Assembly: GCA_028274885.1 (NCBI GenBank)
Contig: JAQCMX010000277.1
Span: 1 to 7,768 of the forward strand
Direction of reading: 5' to 3'
From: Haloarculaceae archaeon
GTDB lineage: Archaea > Halobacteriota > Halobacteria > Halobacteriales > Haloarculaceae
DNA: 7,768 nt
Shown here: one piece after another, positions 5,985-7,768 of the stretch
Position numbering within the stretch: position 1 is the stretch's first letter
Layout of the letters: each line of letters opens with the position of its first letter
The notes under the pieces: generated by a model
The model's database searches: none
Seen by the model: the letters and a program-made list of their open reading frames with translations, nothing else
Told to the model about the DNA's origin: nothing
Made by a program: the position numbers and the translations under genes

Positions 5985-6359
5985 TCAAAATGGTGCGTCG
6001 GAGGAACTGCGCTCCACGCGGTCGTCTGCCGGCATGTCGGTGTCGCCCTCGTCACGTTCGAGTGGTCCCTCCCAGGCCTCGAGGCCGCCACGGAGGCTCT
6101 CGACGCGGCCGTCGAACCCCTCGAAGGCGGTGACGAGGCGGGCTGCACGGACGCTGGCCTTGCCGTGCGGGCAAACGGTCACGACGTGGTCTGCGTCGGC
6201 GATGCGGTCGACATCCTGTGGCAACTGTGGGAGTGGTACGTTCACACTGTCCGGGATTCGTCCGCGGGCGAACGACGGCGGCTGACGGATGTCAACCACG
6301 AGCGGGCCGTCGTCCCCGAGCACGTCCGCAAGCTCGTTTGGATCGATTTCGCCGTCCAT
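5985..6359 (-). CDS. Single-domain rhodanese-like sulfurtransferase
   Basis: Rhodanese-fold protein of 124 aa that should carry a persulfide on its active-site cysteine and pass sulfur to an acceptor. Family features in order are VVDIRQPPSFARGRIPDSVNVP (21-42; the D-R and G-x-I-P-x-x-x-N-x-P signature), the active-site loop C63-PHGKAS with the normal CxxGxxS form and basic residues that suit thiosulfate or polysulfide binding, and the closing LRGGLEAWEGPL (89-100). About 24 residues after the domain form an acidic, Ser-rich tail that is probably disordered. There is no signal peptide, so it is cytoplasmic. It follows the Nudix gene by 64 bp on the same strand. It might be cotranscribed with it or use the weak TATA-like site upstream. 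The natural substrate cannot be read from sequence; thiosulfate reductase-like, tRNA-thiolation or sulfur-relay roles are all possible. Confidence 0.9.
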   Translation of the reverse strand: MDGEIDPNELADVLGDDGPLVVDIRQPPSFARGRIPDSVNVPLPQLPQDVDRIADADHVVTVCPHGKASVRAARLVTAFEGFDGRVESLRGGLEAWEGPLERDEGDTDMPADDRVERSSSDAPF

Positions 6360-6381
6360 ACACCAGGTTCTGTCCCGTGGT

Positions 6382-6388
6382 GTTTACG
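6382..6388 (-). promoter_or_regulatory. Weak TATA-like site before the rhodanese gene
   Basis: On the minus strand CGTAAAC is centred about 26 bp before the ATG at 6359, the distance expected for a leaderless start. The match to a TATA box is poor. No Shine-Dalgarno sequence lies at a proper distance (a GGTG sits only one base from the ATG), which gives some indirect support to leaderless expression. Confidence 0.25.
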
Positions 6389-6423
6389 ACTGACGGAACG
6401 ATCGGAACTAGCCTGGGACGGGA

Positions 6424-6969
6424 TCACAGAACCCCCGCATCGCGAGCGAGCAGGATGCCTTCGATGGTGGCATCGTTCGCTGGCGCCTCGCGTGCCCGGT
6501 CGAGCGCCTCGGCGACGGGAACTGACCGAACGGAGAGAAACTCGTTGTCGTCGCGGTCGTGACCGACCGGTTCGAGCCCCTCCGCGAAGACGATCCCGCG
6601 GCGATGACGTAACACACCTGTTGCACACCAGAACTCCTCGAGAAGCGAGACACCGGCGGGGTCAAAGCCGGTCTCCTCGCGCAACTCCCGGGCACCCGCG
6701 ACGGTGTAGGACTCACCGTCCTCGACCAGTCCCGCCGGCAGTTCCAGACAGTGCTCGCCGATCGCCGGCCGGAACTGTTCGACCATCACAAGCGAGTCGC
6801 CCGCGACAGCGACGATGACGACCGCCGGATCGAGCGCGGCCCAGTAGTAGCGCTTCCGGGACCCGTCGGGCTGTTCGAGGAGGTCGTACCCCCCTTCGTA
6901 CCACCCTGTCTCGTACTCCGTGACCGATTCGACGACGCGCCAGTTCTCGCTATCCCTGTCCTCACTCAT
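6424..6969 (-). CDS. Nudix hydrolase, ADP-ribose pyrophosphatase-like
   Basis: 181-aa cytoplasmic enzyme expected to hydrolyse a nucleoside diphosphate linked to another group, such as ADP-ribose or a nucleotide sugar, using Mg2+. The Nudix box is perfect: G80-x5-E86-x7-R94-E95-L-x-E98-E99-x-G101-F102. Upstream MVEQFRPAIGEHCLELPAG (62-80) is typical of the ADP-ribose pyrophosphatase group. However, the proline that marks that group shortly after the box is missing; the region reads EEFWCATGVLRHRRGIVFA. Substrate therefore remains open. The start at 6969 was chosen because the conserved-looking N-terminus begins there, a GGTG lies 7 nt upstream, and the start overlaps the preceding gene's stop by 8 bp. 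An in-frame ATG at 7056 would add 29 residues lying entirely inside the upstream gene. The rhodanese gene follows downstream by 64 bp. Confidence 0.92.
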   Translation of the reverse strand: MSEDRDSENWRVVESVTEYETGWYEGGYDLLEQPDGSRKRYYWAALDPAVVIVAVAGDSLVMVEQFRPAIGEHCLELPAGLVEDGESYTVAGARELREETGFDPAGVSLLEEFWCATGVLRHRRGIVFAEGLEPVGHDRDDNEFLSVRSVPVAEALDRAREAPANDATIEGILLARDAGVL

Positions 6970-7465
6970 CGGTTCCCACCCCAGAGGGCGGGTCGTCGGC
7001 TTCGCCGGAAGTCGAACGGGTCCCGGTTTCCCCAGGGGCGTCTGGGGCGTCGGCAAGGATATCGCTGTAGATACGGTTAAAAGCCTGCCGCCGGAGTGTG
7101 TCGATCGCGGCGTCAGGTTCGTTCTGGAAGGTGGCGGCTACGACCGCCTCCGCGAACGGGGCGGCGTGCCAGACGGCGTTGTCGACGTTCCCGCTCCCGA
7201 GTTCGATCGGCTCACACTGGTGGGCGTCACACCACTCCTGGTACTCCTTACGGGTGCCGATCATCACCTCGAGCAGCGAGGCAAACAGCGCTTCCCGGGC
7301 GGTGTCGACCACCTCACCGGTGACGCGGCGGTCGTACTCCCCGCTGTCGAACGACATCGCGCGTGCAGTCTCGCGAACGACCGCCCCGGCAGCGGGCGCG
7401 AGTGTCTCGTAGCGCTGGCGTGCCGCCGTACGCGTCTCGGGTGCGAACAGTCCCTCGGTTTCCAT
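6962..7465 (-). CDS. DUF5809-like haloarchaeal protein, unknown function
   Basis: 167-aa soluble protein that, from memory, matches the haloarchaeal DUF5809 family; this was not searched. It begins METEGLFAPET, and the first 70 residues are predicted helical (RETARAMSFDSGEYDRRV, then EVVDTAREALFASLL). A middle part with W78, H82 and C84 precedes VWHAAPFAEAVVAATFQ (98-113) and a basic helix TLRRQAFNRIYSDIL (123-137). The last 30 residues (Pro, Gly, Asp, Ser-rich) are likely disordered. There are no membrane segments and no catalytic motif that I recognise. It follows the DUF5810-like gene by 24 bp, and its TGA overlaps the start of the Nudix gene by 8 bp, so all three are probably one transcript. 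No Shine-Dalgarno site is visible before its ATG. Function is unknown. Confidence 0.87.
   Translation of the reverse strand: METEGLFAPETRTAARQRYETLAPAAGAVVRETARAMSFDSGEYDRRVTGEVVDTAREALFASLLEVMIGTRKEYQEWCDAHQCEPIELGSGNVDNAVWHAAPFAEAVVAATFQNEPDAAIDTLRRQAFNRIYSDILADAPDAPGETGTRSTSGEADDPPSGVGTDE
6977..6980 (-). promoter_or_regulatory. Shine-Dalgarno-like GGTG deciding the Nudix start
   Basis: GGTG on the minus strand, 7 nt before the ATG at 6969, lies inside the 3' end of the preceding gene. Together with the 8-bp overlap of stop and start codons it suggests translational coupling, and it supports 6969 over the longer start at 7056. Confidence 0.4.
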
Positions 7466-7489
7466 GTCAGAAGCTTTGCTCTGCGGGAA

Positions 7490-7768
7490 CTATTCGGTTT
7501 CGGACCCGTCTTCGTCGGTGTTTGCGCGGCGCTTACGGGTCATCTCACGCGCCCGCAAGAGCGCCTCCTGTGCGTCCTCGTCCAGTGAGACGTCTGTGAG
7601 CGCGCCCGTGCCCGGTGGGAGATCGCTCCGGCCGCGGGAGGTGCTGTCGTGCTCGTGGCCGGTTCGATCGGTGGTGTCGTCGAACATCCGCGGGTACTCG
7701 GTTTCCGCGGCGTACCCGGTGACCTCGGCGGCCAGTGACTCGTCGTTGTGCTGGTCCCAGTCGGGGAT
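7490..7768 (-). CDS. DUF5810-like haloarchaeal protein, C-terminal part (gene runs off the window)
   Basis: The visible 92 residues are the C-terminal part of a gene whose 5' end lies beyond position 7768. The frame is open to the window edge, and reading starts IPDWDQHNDESLAAEVTGYA, then AAETEYPRMFDD. From memory this matches the haloarchaeal DUF5810 family, whose N-terminus carries a CxxC/HxxxH zinc-finger-like segment; that part is not visible here and the match was not searched. The following region is Asp/His/Arg-rich and probably flexible, ending in a charged helix, SLDEDAQEALLRAREMTRKR, and an acidic tail. The ATG at 7687 is internal and is not the likely start, because the 27 codons before it look conserved and coding. 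It is the first visible gene of the DUF5810-DUF5809-Nudix operon. The stop is TAG at 7490. Confidence 0.82.
   Translation of the reverse strand: MPDWDQHNDESLAAEVTGYAAETEYPRMFDDTTDRTGHEHDSTSRGRSDLPPGTGALTDVSLDEDAQEALLRAREMTRKRRANTDEDGSETE

Noticed and set aside
6970..7056. Longer Nudix start at 7056
   Set aside because: The 29 extra residues lie inside the preceding gene and are Pro/Arg-rich, while the start at 6969 has a spaced GGTG and a stop/start overlap.
6920..7588. Plus-strand open frame (222 codons) over the DUF5809 region
   Set aside because: It is antisense to the DUF5809-like gene and parts of both neighbours, and its composition lacks the acidic bias of real genes here.
7490..7687. 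Separate 65-aa protein starting at the ATG at 7687
   Set aside because: The frame stays open upstream to the window edge with conserved-looking acidic sequence, so this is the end of a longer gene and the ATG is internal.
1..7768. Mobile element, CRISPR array, tRNA/rRNA gene, or toxin-antitoxin or defence island
   Set aside because: I saw no transposase, integrase, direct-repeat array, terminal inverted repeat pair, tRNA-like cloverleaf or defence domain. The helicase alone, without a nuclease or other partner, does not make a defence system.

Overview
The window looks like chromosomal DNA of a haloarchaeon (class Halobacteria). The evidence is high G+C, strongly acidic predicted proteins, TATA-type promoters placed about 25-27 bp before start codons (leaderless transcripts), and several small proteins whose sequence resembles families I know only from haloarchaea. 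I see no tRNA, rRNA, CRISPR array, insertion sequence, integrase or other sign of a mobile element. It reads as ordinary core genome with several uncharacterised conserved genes, and I did not find a convincing new defence or mobile system.

Left part (1-3073), DNA repair. A two-pass membrane protein with a PH-like fold split by its membrane segments lies 33 bp upstream of a complete uvrC (583 aa; all three nuclease/Fe-S/HhH modules intact). uvrC ends tail to tail, with 3 bp between stops, against a very acidic 151-aa protein of unknown function on the minus strand, which has its own leaderless promoter.

Centre (3074-5284). A 613-aa UvrD/Rep-type superfamily 1 helicase on the minus strand is divergent from a 58-aa zinc-ribbon protein on the plus strand. 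Both have TATA boxes at leaderless spacing. The 192-bp divergent region between them carries three perfect hyphenated inverted repeats, which is the most structured non-coding DNA in the window. UvrC makes the incisions in nucleotide excision repair, and UvrD-type helicases remove the excised oligonucleotide in bacteria, so the neighbourhood suggests a repair theme, although the two genes are not in one operon.

Right part (5285-7768), all minus strand. In transcription order there is a DUF5810-like gene (cut by the window edge), a DUF5809-like gene, a Nudix hydrolase whose start overlaps the previous stop by 8 bp, a single-domain rhodanese, and an uncharacterised 147-aa protein with its own promoter. 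The first three (possibly four) look like one operon. Family names for the small haloarchaeal proteins come from memory of the family sequences and were not searched.
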